From an uncultured Rubrobacteraceae bacterium (GTDB lineage: Bacteria > Actinomycetota > Rubrobacteria > Rubrobacterales > Rubrobacteraceae), in NCBI GenBank assembly GCA_902805985.1, contig CADCUW010000275.1, positions 1 to 16,300 on the forward strand: a stretch of 16,300 nt of DNA, written 5' to 3'. A program made the translations under genes and the position numbers. Shown here one piece after another: positions 1-6,654 of the stretch. Positions within the stretch are counted from its first letter, which is position 1; the number at the start of each line of letters is the position of its first letter. Under the pieces are notes generated by a model. It saw only the letters and a list, made by a program, of their open reading frames with translations, was not told the DNA's origin and searched no databases.

Positions 1-1
1 G

Positions 2-340
2 CTTGGGCCGTGGTGGGCCGCGGGATCGGCGCTCGTCACCGCGACCCTGAGGTTCTCGCTGGGAACCGGAAGCCTCTTCGCCTTTCCAGGGAGTCCCTTC
101 GGGGCGCTCGCGGTCGGCCTCGCCTACCGGTTCCTGCGCCGGGACGAGGCCGCGTTGTTAGAGCCGGTCGGGACAGTGTTCATCGGGGCGACGCTGGGGG
201 CGGTCTTGATCTCACCGTTCCTAGGGGCGGCGGGCGGCCTGATCGCCCTGATGGTCGCCTTCGCCCTCTCCAGCATCCCCGGCGCCGCTATCGGCTACGG
301 GGTCCTGAAGGTCCTGAGAAGCGCAGGACAGATAAGATGA
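2..340 (+). CDS. thiW: ThiW-type ECF transporter S component (5' truncated)
   Basis: The frame is open from the first bases of the window to a TGA at 338-340, so only the last 112 residues are present and the start lies outside. Visible features are a GPWWAAG segment, GTGSLFAFPGSPFGAL, a LAYRF helix end, then LEPVGT and IGA followed by two hydrophobic helices. FAFPGS followed by EPVGT/IGA is the pattern I associate with ThiW, the membrane substrate-binding subunit of an ECF importer for thiazole (hydroxyethylthiazole). It would work in the membrane with shared EcfA/EcfT energizing subunits, none of which is encoded here. The call is supported by thiE and thiL a short way downstream on the same strand. 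Any TPP riboswitch controlling it would lie upstream, outside the window. The alternative is another ECF S component of unknown substrate. Confidence 0.82.
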   Translation, partial: LGPWWAAGSALVTATLRFSLGTGSLFAFPGSPFGALAVGLAYRFLRRDEAALLEPVGTVFIGATLGAVLISPFLGAAGGLIALMVAFALSSIPGAAIGYGVLKVLRSAGQIR

Positions 341-400
341 GAGCGGCGCGGAACCTGACGGCGGGGACGCCGTTCACTGAAAGGGAGGGCGGAAGGGCGT

Positions 401-415
401 ATGTTCAGGGTATGA
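401..415 (+). CDS. Possible 4-codon leader ORF overlapping the DUF2071 start
   Basis: ATG TTC AGG GTA TGA at 401-415 encodes MFRV. Its TGA overlaps the ATG of the next gene as ATGA at 412-415. A purine-rich GGAAGGG at 391-397 is 3 bases before this ATG, a better distance than the 14 bases to ATG 412. It could deliver ribosomes to the DUF2071 start by translational coupling. It may also be chance, since so short an ORF carries no coding signal of its own. Confidence 0.25.
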   Translation: MFRV

Positions 416-1179
416 ATCGGACGCCCGGCGTGCGGGAGATCCTGAACAACGCCGACCACCGCGCCTACCCGGTGCCAGCCGGACCCTGGGCCCTGAGCAT
501 GAGCTGGCACGACCTGCTCTTCATGCACTGGCCCGTCTCCGCTGAAGAGTTGCGCCCTCTCATACCTTCGGCCTTGAACCTCGACACCTTCGACGGCGAC
601 GCCTGGCTCGGGGTCGTCCCGTTCCGCATGAGCGGCGTCAGGCCGCGCCTCTTGCCGGCCGTGCCGGGGCTCTCCGGCTTCCCCGAGTTGAACCTCCGCA
701 CGTACGTCAGCGCCGGCCGAAGGCCCGGCATCTGGTTCTTCTCCCTGGACGCCCACAACCCCGTGGCCGTCCGCCTCGCGCGGGCCACCTTCCACCTGCC
801 GTACTTCGACGCCCGGATGTCCTCCCGGAAGGAGGGTGACGGGATCTCTTACCGGAGCATCCGCACGCACCGGGGCGCCCCGCCGGCCGAGTTCGCAGGA
901 AGCTACCGGCCGGCGGGCGAGCCCTTCGAGAGCAGGCCGGGGTCGCTGGAGAACTTCCTGACGGAGCGCTACTGCCTCTATGCCGCGGATGGGAAGGGTA
1001 GAGTCCGGCGGGGGGAGATCCACCACCAGATGTGGCCGCTGCGCCCGGCGGAGGTTGAGGTCGAGACGCTCCGGATGACCGGCCAGATCGGGGTCGCCCT
1101 GCCCGACACCCCGCCGCTCCTGCACTTCTCCGAAAGGCTCGACGTGCTCGCCTGGCCCCCGAAGAGGCTGGAGTTGTGA
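412..1179 (+). CDS. DUF2071 (YqjF-like) family protein
   Basis: The protein is 255 residues from ATG 412. The frame stays open upstream, but that region overlaps the end of thiW and lacks family similarity. Family-like features, in order: a WALSMSWHDLLFMHWPV segment near residue 25, LRPLIPSALNLDTFDGDAWLGVVPF near 45-69, a FPELNLRTYV stretch, GIWFFSLDA, a YRS..R region, LTERYCLYA, and a C-terminal LLHFSERLDVLAWP. These match the DUF2071/YqjF family of soluble beta-rich proteins, whose biochemical role is not established. The gene follows thiW by 71 bases, and its TGA overlaps the GTG of thiE by four bases (1176-1179). It is therefore co-transcribed with thiamine genes, which hints at but does not prove a link. 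No truncation is seen. Confidence 0.85.
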   Translation: MNRTPGVREILNNADHRAYPVPAGPWALSMSWHDLLFMHWPVSAEELRPLIPSALNLDTFDGDAWLGVVPFRMSGVRPRLLPAVPGLSGFPELNLRTYVSAGRRPGIWFFSLDAHNPVAVRLARATFHLPYFDARMSSRKEGDGISYRSIRTHRGAPPAEFAGSYRPAGEPFESRPGSLENFLTERYCLYAADGKGRVRRGEIHHQMWPLRPAEVEVETLRMTGQIGVALPDTPPLLHFSERLDVLAWPPKRLEL

Positions 1180-1787
1180 AGATCCTAGACGCCAGGCTCC
1201 TCCTGGTCACGGACCCGCGCCCCGACCTCGTCGCCCGCGTGAGGGCCGCCCTGCGGGGCGGGGTGGACATAGTCCAACTCCGGTACAAGGGGACTCAGAA
1301 GGAAGACCTGATCTCGTCCGCTGAGGAGCTCAAGGACGCGTGCGGGCGCTCCGGCGCCCTGTTCACCGTCAACGACGACGTGGAGCTAGCCCGTCTTGTC
1401 GGGGCGGACGGCGTGCACCTCGGCGAGGACGACGCACCCACGCCGCACGCCCGCAGCATCCTCGGCCCGGACGTGGTTGTCGGGCGCTCCGCCGGGGGCG
1501 TGCCGGAGGCCTTGGAAGCCGTCCGCGGCGGCGCAGACTACCTCGGCGTCGGGGCGGTCTACGCCACCCCGACAAAGCCCGAAGGGGAGGTGGCCGGGCT
1601 AACCCTGATCCGGGCCCTGGCCCGCGAAGACCTTCCGGTCCCGTGGTTCGCCATCGGCGGCGTGACCCTGGAGACCGCCCCCTCCGTCGCCGCGGCAGGC
1701 GCCCCCGGCTTCGCGGTCGTCCGCGCCGTTCTGGACGCCGAAGATCCAGAGAAGGCCGCCCGCGAACTACGCTCGCTGCTGGAGTAG
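1176..1787 (+). CDS. thiE: Thiamine-phosphate synthase
   Basis: ThiE is a cytosolic TIM barrel that joins HMP-diphosphate and thiazole phosphate to give thiamine monophosphate, releasing diphosphate. The 203-residue length is normal. Visible motifs are VDIVQLRYKG at 30-39 (usually QLREKG, with the diphosphate-binding Arg and Lys kept), TVNDD at 64-68, GADGVHLGEDD, VGRSAGG in place of the usual IG.S.H segment, GADYLGVGAVYATPTKPE with the conserved PTK, and AIGGV near the C-terminus. The start is GTG 1176, which shares GTGA with the stop of the DUF2071 gene, so translation is probably coupled. The product would pass to ThiL encoded at 3038-3970. The Glu-to-Tyr change in the REK motif is mild. 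TenI, a ThiE paralogue, is a possible alternative, but the retained ND and PTK motifs favour a true synthase. Confidence 0.92.
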   Translation: MKILDARLLLVTDPRPDLVARVRAALRGGVDIVQLRYKGTQKEDLISSAEELKDACGRSGALFTVNDDVELARLVGADGVHLGEDDAPTPHARSILGPDVVVGRSAGGVPEALEAVRGGADYLGVGAVYATPTKPEGEVAGLTLIRALAREDLPVPWFAIGGVTLETAPSVAAAGAPGFAVVRAVLDAEDPEKAARELRSLLE

Positions 1788-1796
1788 AGGCAACAG

Positions 1797-1828
1797 GGTT
1801 CTAAGGTATCAGGCTCAAGCCTTGAACC
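1797..1828 (+). other. Hairpin between thiE and the Nudix gene
   Basis: GGTTC-t-AAGG (1797-1806) can pair with CCTTGAACC (1820-1828), giving nine base pairs with one bulged T and a 13-base loop. A nested AGGCT-CA-AGCCT (1811-1822) competes with it. There is no following T-run, so it is not a canonical intrinsic terminator. It lies just after the thiE stop and just before a -10-like TATACT, so it could mark an operon boundary or a processing site. Confidence 0.35.
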
Positions 1829-1840
1829 TACACCGAAAGC

Positions 1841-1846
1841 TATACT
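1841..1846 (+). promoter_or_regulatory. Possible -10 element for the Nudix gene
   Basis: TATACT is a good -10 match in an otherwise GC-rich background. A TTGAAC at 1822-1827 resembles a -35 box, but the 13-base spacer is too short for a standard SigA promoter. An extended -10 style or activator dependence would be needed. Transcription would begin close to the ATG at 1853, leaving almost no leader. Confidence 0.3.
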
Positions 1847-1852
1847 CCCTGG

Positions 1853-1885
1853 ATGGCCATCGTCCCGAAAAGCCTCGTCGCGTGA
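1853..1885 (+). CDS. Possible 10-codon leader ORF coupled to the Nudix gene
   Basis: ATG 1853 opens a 10-codon ORF (MAIVPKSLVA) ending in TGA at 1883-1885. That stop overlaps the in-frame GTG 1882 of the Nudix gene as GTGA. No Shine-Dalgarno sequence precedes GTG 1882, so coupling from this ORF would explain how that gene is translated. The ATG lies about 7 bases after the -10-like TATACT, so it could be translated leaderless. This is inferred from geometry only. Confidence 0.3.
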   Translation: MAIVPKSLVA

Positions 1886-2748
1886 GGGCGGATCTCGTCT
1901 CGGGCATCCTGCCGGTGCGTCCCGACGGGCGCATGTTGTTGCTGCAGCGTCCGGCGGGGACGTGGGAGCCGCCCGCGGGGCGTCTGCGTCCCGGCGAGAG
2001 CTTCGAGTCGGGCGCGGTGCGGGAGCTGTACGAGGAGACCGGGATGCTCGTCGCGCCACAGCGCGTACTCGCGACCTGGGTCGGCGAGGCCCCGAGCGGT
2101 GGTGCCCTGGCCGCCGTGACTTTTGTCGGGCGGGCCGGGGGGGAGGAGGTGAAGCTCTCCGAAGAGCATCTCGACCACAGGTGGGTAACGCTGGACGAGT
2201 GGCTCGCACTGCCGAGCTGGTGGACCCCTGAGAACATCCGCCGCGTCGCGGGGCCCGTTGGGACGCTCGGCGAAGCGCCGCCGAGACCGGCGCCTCCGGT
2301 GGGCGGCGACGACGGCGTCGTCAACGCCATCCTTGGGGCCGGGGTGGTGATAGCGGACCCCGAAGGCCCCGAGCCGCGGGCCCTGCTCATGCGGCGCCGG
2401 AAGCCTCCCGTGGGGCTCTGGGAGAACCCGGGCGGGGTGCTCGAGCCCGGCGAGGATTTCGAGGCCTGCGCCCGGCGCGAGGCGATGGAGGAGACGGGTG
2501 TGAAGGTCGAAGGCCCCCTGCGCGCCTGGTGGACGCGGGTCGAGCCCTGGAAGGCCCCTGACGACCCCGAGCTGTACGCCGGGGTGGGCTTCCTCGCGCG
2601 CCACCCGGGCGGCGAGGTCGAGCTCGAAGACCGCGCCCACGACGCCTATCTGTGGGCCACGGAGGATGAGTGGCGGGACCTCTCCACGTGGTACACGGAG
2701 GAAGACTCGGAGCGGTTGTGGGCGGAGATCCGAGAGATGCGCCGATAA
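1882..2748 (+). CDS. Tandem Nudix hydrolase (two complete Nudix domains)
   Basis: From GTG 1882 the protein has 288 residues. Two Nudix boxes fit GX5EX7REUXEEXGU exactly: box 1 spans G33-M55 (E39, R47-E48, E51-E52, G54) and box 2 spans G185-V207 (E191, R199-E200, E203-E204, G206). Each is preceded by a substrate-fold strand (LLLQRPAGTWEPPAG; LLMRRRKPPVGLWENPGG), and a Pro-rich linker near residues 125-140 joins them. Nudix enzymes hydrolyse nucleoside diphosphates linked to another group, using Mg2+ bound by the box glutamates. Both halves look catalytically competent. I chose GTG 1882 over TTG 1822 because codons 1822-1881 have low third-position GC, unlike the rest, and TTG 1822 sits in a hairpin arm. 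Some Nudix enzymes (E. coli NudJ) act on thiamine and HMP diphosphates, so a thiamine role is possible. The substrate cannot be read from sequence. Confidence 0.88.
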   Translation: MRADLVSGILPVRPDGRMLLLQRPAGTWEPPAGRLRPGESFESGAVRELYEETGMLVAPQRVLATWVGEAPSGGALAAVTFVGRAGGEEVKLSEEHLDHRWVTLDEWLALPSWWTPENIRRVAGPVGTLGEAPPRPAPPVGGDDGVVNAILGAGVVIADPEGPEPRALLMRRRKPPVGLWENPGGVLEPGEDFEACARREAMEETGVKVEGPLRAWWTRVEPWKAPDDPELYAGVGFLARHPGGEVELEDRAHDAYLWATEDEWRDLSTWYTEEDSERLWAEIREMRR

Positions 2749-3041
2749 ACGGATCTCGAAGCCAGAAGAGGAAGGGAGCGGAACCCCTCGTCGGCAGGGG
2801 TTCCGGCCGGGCGCGGCTCTTCGGAATCGCGCTGATGGTGTTCGCGATCCTGATGTGGGTCGCGGTCCCTGCCGTGCTGCTCTTCCCTCTCTCGGGCGGG
2901 CTGAAGGTTTGGACGACTTCCGCGCTACTCGTGGCGGGGGAGGTGGCGTTCTGGGCCTCGGCCGCCGTGCTCGGGCGGGAGGTGTTCCGGCGGTACCGGG
3001 GGCGCCTGGACCCGCGACGGCTCCTCGGGAGGCGGGATTGA
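2718..3041 (+). CDS. Small two-helix membrane protein, unknown function
   Basis: I do not recognise this family. From GTG 2718 it would have 107 residues: a charged, Arg/Lys-rich N-terminal stretch, two hydrophobic helices (RLFGIALMVFAILMWVAV onward, then TTSALLVAGEVAFWASAAVL), and a basic tail ending RRLLGRRD. The start is uncertain. GTG 2718 has GGAG at 2709-2712 and overlaps the Nudix gene by 31 bases. ATG 2835 would give only a 68-residue protein starting inside the first helix. The stop overlaps the thiL TTG as TTGA (3038-3041). A perfect 10-base-pair hairpin (2779-2805) falls in the N-terminal region. The basic N-terminus suggests it lies in the cytoplasm with a short external loop. Confidence 0.6.
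   Translation: MGGDPRDAPINGSRSQKRKGAEPLVGRGSGRARLFGIALMVFAILMWVAVPAVLLFPLSGGLKVWTTSALLVAGEVAFWASAAVLGREVFRRYRGRLDPRRLLGRRD
3027..3032 (+). promoter_or_regulatory. Ribosome binding site of thiL
   Basis: GGGAGG is 5 bases upstream of TTG 3038. It decides the TTG start of thiL, because the frame is open for hundreds of bases upstream with no family similarity. Confidence 0.75.
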
Positions 3042-3970
3042 ACGAGTTCGACGTGATCGAGAGGCTCTCGGGCCTGCTGCCGCCGGCGCCTCCTGAGGTC
3101 CTCGTGCCCATCGGCGACGACTGCGCGGTCTTGAGGCTCGGGGGCGGTACCTGGGCCGCCGCCTCGGACATGCTGGTCTCGGGGCGCCACTTCAAGGGAT
3201 GGGCAGACCCCGCGGACGTTGGGTACAAGGCTGTGGCCGTCAACGTCTCGGACGTGGCGGCGATGGGGGGGACCCCGCGGTTCGTCCTGGTCTCCGGGGC
3301 GGCGCCCGACCCCGAGACGGCGCTCGGCGTCTTCGAGGGGGTGGCGGAGGCGTGCGGGAAGTTCGGCGTCTACCCGCTCGGGGGCGACACCACCAGCGCC
3401 GACGCCCTCACGGTGGACGTCGCCATCCTCGGGGAGATCGAGGCCTCCCCCGTCCTGCGCTCGGGGGCGAGGATAGGCGACCTGCTCGCCGTCACCGGAG
3501 AGCTCGGCGCTTCGGTGGCCGGGCTCCTCGCGCTGGAGGAGGGGATGGACGGTTTCGAGAGGCTGAAAGCCAGGCACCTGCGGCCCCGGCCGAGGGTGGA
3601 GGCCGGAAGGGCGGCGGCGTGGCTCGGGGTGGGGGCCATGATCGACCTCTCCGATGGCCTCGCATCAGACGTCCGCCACGTCTGCGAGCGGAGCGGGGTC
3701 GGTTGCAGGGTGGACCTCGACCTTCTCCCCGTCTCGGATGATACGCGCGAGCTCGCGGCATCCCTGGGACGCGACCCCGGGGTGCTCGCCGCGACCGGCG
3801 GGGAAGACTACGAGCTCCTCGTCTCCGCCCCCGAACAGGTCCTGAGAACCCTCTCGGAAACTGTCGAGGTACCCGTAACGGTAGTGGGGGAAGTCACGAG
3901 GTCCGATATGGACTTCCGGCGCGGGGAAGACGTGGTCGAGGACCTCTCCGGCTGGGACCACTTCGAGTAG
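3038..3970 (+). CDS. thiL: Thiamine-monophosphate kinase
   Basis: ThiL phosphorylates thiamine monophosphate with ATP to thiamine diphosphate, the active cofactor, in the cytosol. The 310-residue length is typical. Conserved motifs are PIGDDCA at 24-30 (Mg/ATP-binding aspartates), SDMLVSGRHF at 43-52 (usually TDTLVEG.HF), DVGYKAVAVNVSDVAAMGG, GGDTT near 114-118, HLRPRPRVEAG, IDLSDGLASDV and GGEDYEL at 254-260. The start is TTG 3038, with GGGAGG five bases upstream and a TTGA overlap with the preceding small membrane protein gene. Together with thiW and thiE on the same strand it completes the end of the thiamine pathway. No thiM, thiD or thiC is in the window. Confidence 0.95.
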   Translation: MNEFDVIERLSGLLPPAPPEVLVPIGDDCAVLRLGGGTWAAASDMLVSGRHFKGWADPADVGYKAVAVNVSDVAAMGGTPRFVLVSGAAPDPETALGVFEGVAEACGKFGVYPLGGDTTSADALTVDVAILGEIEASPVLRSGARIGDLLAVTGELGASVAGLLALEEGMDGFERLKARHLRPRPRVEAGRAAAWLGVGAMIDLSDGLASDVRHVCERSGVGCRVDLDLLPVSDDTRELAASLGRDPGVLAATGGEDYELLVSAPEQVLRTLSETVEVPVTVVGEVTRSDMDFRRGEDVVEDLSGWDHFE

Positions 3971-4031
3971 CCTGCCCCTACGCGCCTCCGGGCACGCTCC
4001 GGTTTCGCCTCCGCTTTCGGCTTACGCACAT

Positions 4032-4056
4032 GATTATTTGACGCCCGCGCGGGTAT
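4032..4056 (+). promoter_or_regulatory. Candidate SigB-type promoter for chaB
   Basis: GGGTAT at 4051-4056 matches the general-stress sigma -10 (SigB GGGTAT; actinobacterial SigF GGGTA). A GATTAT at 4032-4037 matches the GTTTAA -35 in 4 of 6 positions with a 13-base spacer. It lies about 31 bases before ATG 4088. The rest of the thiL-chaB gap (3971-4031) shows no clear terminator or other element. Confidence 0.4.
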
Positions 4057-4087
4057 TGATAGAGAGGGTAGACAGAAAGAGGCCGGT

Positions 4088-4285
4088 ATGCCGTATGAAA
4101 TGATCACACAACTACCGGACGGCGTGAAGAACAACCTGCCCAAACACGCGCAGGAGATCTACAAGGAGGCCTTCAACATCGCCGAGGAGCAGTACGGCGA
4201 GGAGAGCCGAGCCCACCGCGTCGCGTGGGGGGCCGTCGAGCAGAAGTACGAGAAGAACGACAAGGAAAACTGGCTGCAGAAGTAG
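4088..4285 (+). CDS. chaB: ChaB family protein
   Basis: This small soluble protein of 65 residues is close in sequence to E. coli ChaB (MPY start, LPDGVKNNLPKHAQEIYKEAFN, then AHRVAWGAVEQKYEK). The family was first named as a putative regulator of the cation transporter ChaA. Its biochemical role is unclear, and actinobacterial members are often linked with stress. Codons for the variable acidic loop of E. coli ChaB are shortened here. The start ATG 4088 has GAAAGAGG at 4075-4082, 5 bases upstream. The gene stands alone after thiL with its own candidate SigB-type promoter. It converges with the hydrolase gene on the other strand, with a 46-base gap. No chaA-like gene is in the window. Confidence 0.93.
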   Translation: MPYEMITQLPDGVKNNLPKHAQEIYKEAFNIAEEQYGEESRAHRVAWGAVEQKYEKNDKENWLQK

Positions 4286-4331
4286 ATTTCGAAGGTCGGG
4301 CTGGTCTTCGCTCACGCCGCGAGTCCGGGCC

Positions 4332-6635
4332 TCACCGTGGCGGTTCGGCCACCCGGTCGTGGGTCTCGAACTCCTCGCTCAGGGGGCCGAAACCCTTCTT
4401 TTTGCGCTCGTGGTAGGTGGGCTGATCCCATTCCCTCCAGGTGTAGGCCAAGGGGTCCACCTCTACAGGCGCGGTCTCGCCGGGGTTGCGCACGGTAGGG
4501 TATACGCGCAGGTCGCCGGCCTCGACGGCCCTGATGCCGTCCGCCTCGTAGGGGTAGTCCCACACCCTACGCGTGCTCGGGTCGGTGTACCCGAGCATGG
4601 TCCAGGGGATGCGGACCTCGAGCACGTCGCCCTCGGCGTACCAGTCCGCCAGGCTGTCGAACTCCGGGTCCGACGGGTCCGTGATGCCCGGGTTCATCTT
4701 GCCCACCTTGTAGTCTTCGAATGGGATCTCGCGCCCGCTCTGCGGCAGGACGAGCGGCCGATTGAGCGCGAGCCTCCACGGAGAGAACACGCCCTCTTCG
4801 GGATCCTTCTCTAAGACGGGATCTGTCATATAGTCGAGCTTCTTGCCGTAGAGCCAGGTGTGCTGGTCGTAGGCGCTGTTGACCCAGAGATTGGAATCCT
4901 CTCCGTTCTTTATCTCCAGGAGGAACTGCAAACCCCCGTCTGGGAAGCCGACCCCGGGAGCCTGGTTCGCCATCGCGCCGCCGCCCGGCAGCGAGCCGAA
5001 GCCGACATTGACCTCCTCGCCCGGGAAGAGCCACTCGCCCTCCCGCTTTTTCATCAGCAGGTAAACGTAGGCCTCGTCGTGCGTGACGCCTAGATCGAAG
5101 TCCTCGTAGGAGGCCTCGGCGGCCCCGGCGCCCCGTCCCTGTGCCCGGTCGGTCACCCAGTCCACGACGTCCCCAAGGCCGTCAGGGCCACCGGTGCGCC
5201 GCTCCCAATCGCCGGTTTTGCCGTCGAGGTGGATCGTATCTTCGATGCTCTCGCCCGGCTCGGTGGCGATGACGCCGTAGTTCTGCTCGTTGGTCAGGCG
5301 GTTCAGCCACATCGGTCGGCGCGTGTCCGGTATCTCCAGAGGCCCCGTGTTCCAGGCGAACTTGAACCATTCGTCCTGCCAGGAGAAGAGGACTCCCCCA
5401 TCGTAGCCCTCCTGATGGATGGCGTCGAGGAGGTCGGCGTTGATCTCCCCCTGCGCCTCCTCCGTGTGACGCCCCTGGTCGCGCCCGAGCGGCCCCCTGT
5501 GGGCCATGCCCCTGGCCGAAGAGGTACCGTACTCCGCCGCTATCAGGGGGATGCCCTCGTGGTGGGCGCGCAGCTCGTTCAGGTAGCCGGCGTAGGGATC
5601 CCTCTCGCCTTCGGCGGTTCGGTAGTCCTGGTACTTCTGCTCGTTGCGCATAAAGTCCGGGTAGGCCGGATAGATGTGGTACGAGGCGAAGTAGCCAGCC
5701 TTCCACGCCCCGGTCGGCTCGACGTGCATCGGGTCGACGGGGACGAGGTCCTCCTGCTCGTTGGCCTCATCGGGGTGCTCGATGGGGTCGGTCGTTGGCC
5801 TATTGGAGATGGCGACGGGGTGCTGCCAGCCGTACTCCATCTCCTCCTGAGCGAAGGTGTCGAGCATCCAGGCCATCCAGCCTTCGAAGGGTGTGACATC
5901 GCCTGTGGCGCGGAAAAACTCCCCTTCGTAGGACTCGATGCCGACATTCATTCTGTCCGTCTTGTCCACGGCGAGGGGGAACCACTCCGTGCCGACGACC
6001 CAGCCCAGCACGTATTCGGAGACGTCCGAGCGGAACCGACCGCTCGCGTGGCCCGGGCGCTCGGGGATATCCGCGTCGCCGTGGACTACGCGGACGGCGT
6101 CCCTGATCTCGTGCCGGAAGATCTCCGTTATCTCGGGCGTGTAGGCGTCGCGACCCTCCAGGTCGTCGCCCGTCAGCTCCTCCTCTGGCGACCAGACGCC
6201 CTGGATGAGCCACAGCGGCTCCTCCCTGGTGGAGTTGAATTCGCTGAAGGCCTCGTAGAACTCGGGGTTGAGGATCGTGTAGACGCGCAAGACGTCCACG
6301 TTCATCTTCTCCATCTCGGCGAACCACCGCAGGTAGTCCTCCCTAGTCGGTGCCAGCTCGCCGGGCGCGTGGCCGGGGAGCGTCGCGCCCAGGTTCATCC
6401 CGGTCCAGAACCGCTCCTCCCATCCCTCTCCGGTGTAGACGGCCAGGTTCGCGTCCTTGACGGTGGAGACCTGCTTTACCCCGTCCGTCTCGGAGACGGG
6501 CCGCTCGACCTCTCCCCAGCGCACGACCACCACCACGGCCACGAAGACCGCGACGAAGACGGCCGCGACCGCCAGCAGGCGCGCGAGTCGGGCGGCCCAG
6601 CCTCGTCTCTCCCTCGCCTCGTAGTGCTGGTACAC
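4332..6635 (-). CDS. Membrane-anchored clan GH-A-like glycosidase with C-terminal CBM9/DOMON-like domain
   Basis: The protein has 767 residues. Residues about 18-42 form one long Val/Ala-rich helix after a basic N-terminus, a signal anchor placing the rest outside. Residues about 65-430 look like a TIM-barrel glycosidase: NLGATLPGHAPGELAPTREDY, then VDVLRVYTILNP; VVGTEW with candidate acid/base E217 (strand 4); IPLIAAEYG with candidate nucleophile E368 (strand 7); and GGVLFSWQDEW (strand 8). From about 465, IHLDGKTGDWE and DLGVTHDEAYVYLL resemble CBM9/DOMON-type sugar-binding domains. The start is GTG 6635 with AGAGAGG 5 bases upstream. It lies 19 bases after the frame-corrected glycosyltransferase stop, so it is the last gene of that operon. 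It may cleave, trim or transfer the polymer made by the neighbour. I cannot place it in a numbered GH family. A catalytically dead binding protein is the main alternative. Confidence 0.75.
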   Translation of the reverse strand: MYQHYEARERRGWAARLARLLAVAAVFVAVFVAVVVVVRWGEVERPVSETDGVKQVSTVKDANLAVYTGEGWEERFWTGMNLGATLPGHAPGELAPTREDYLRWFAEMEKMNVDVLRVYTILNPEFYEAFSEFNSTREEPLWLIQGVWSPEEELTGDDLEGRDAYTPEITEIFRHEIRDAVRVVHGDADIPERPGHASGRFRSDVSEYVLGWVVGTEWFPLAVDKTDRMNVGIESYEGEFFRATGDVTPFEGWMAWMLDTFAQEEMEYGWQHPVAISNRPTTDPIEHPDEANEQEDLVPVDPMHVEPTGAWKAGYFASYHIYPAYPDFMRNEQKYQDYRTAEGERDPYAGYLNELRAHHEGIPLIAAEYGTSSARGMAHRGPLGRDQGRHTEEAQGEINADLLDAIHQEGYDGGVLFSWQDEWFKFAWNTGPLEIPDTRRPMWLNRLTNEQNYGVIATEPGESIEDTIHLDGKTGDWERRTGGPDGLGDVVDWVTDRAQGRGAGAAEASYEDFDLGVTHDEAYVYLLMKKREGEWLFPGEEVNVGFGSLPGGGAMANQAPGVGFPDGGLQFLLEIKNGEDSNLWVNSAYDQHTWLYGKKLDYMTDPVLEKDPEEGVFSPWRLALNRPLVLPQSGREIPFEDYKVGKMNPGITDPSDPEFDSLADWYAEGDVLEVRIPWTMLGYTDPSTRRVWDYPYEADGIRAVEAGDLRVYPTVRNPGETAPVEVDPLAYTWREWDQPTYHERKKKGFGPLSEEFETHDRVAEPPR

Positions 6636-6640
6636 GTGTT

Positions 6641-6647
6641 CCTCTCT
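6641..6647 (-). promoter_or_regulatory. Ribosome binding site of the glycosidase gene
   Basis: AGAGAGG is 5 bases upstream of GTG 6635 and 7 bases after the glycosyltransferase stop at 6655. It supports GTG 6635 and shows that the normal end of the upstream gene lies at 6655, not 6729. Confidence 0.6.
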
Positions 6648-6654
6648 GGGACGT

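Noticed and set aside
314..387. TPP riboswitch-like words: CTGAGA (314-319), GAACCTGA (351-358), a CGGCG/CGCCG hairpin and AGGGAG (382-387)
   Set aside because: The essential loop resembling GGATAATGCC is absent, the pairing of the outer helices cannot be drawn, and the 5' part lies inside thiW coding sequence. It looks like a chance resemblance.
1822..1881. TTG 1822 as start of the Nudix gene
   Set aside because: These codons have low third-position GC unlike the gene body, there is no ribosome binding site, and the TTG lies in a hairpin arm.
3971..4031. Terminator after thiL
   Set aside because: Only a weak TGCCC/GGGCA pairing is visible, without a T-run.
4286..4331. CGAAG...CTTCG pairing (4290-4310) as a terminator between chaB and the glycosidase gene
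   Set aside because: Only five base pairs with an 11-base loop and no T-run on either strand.
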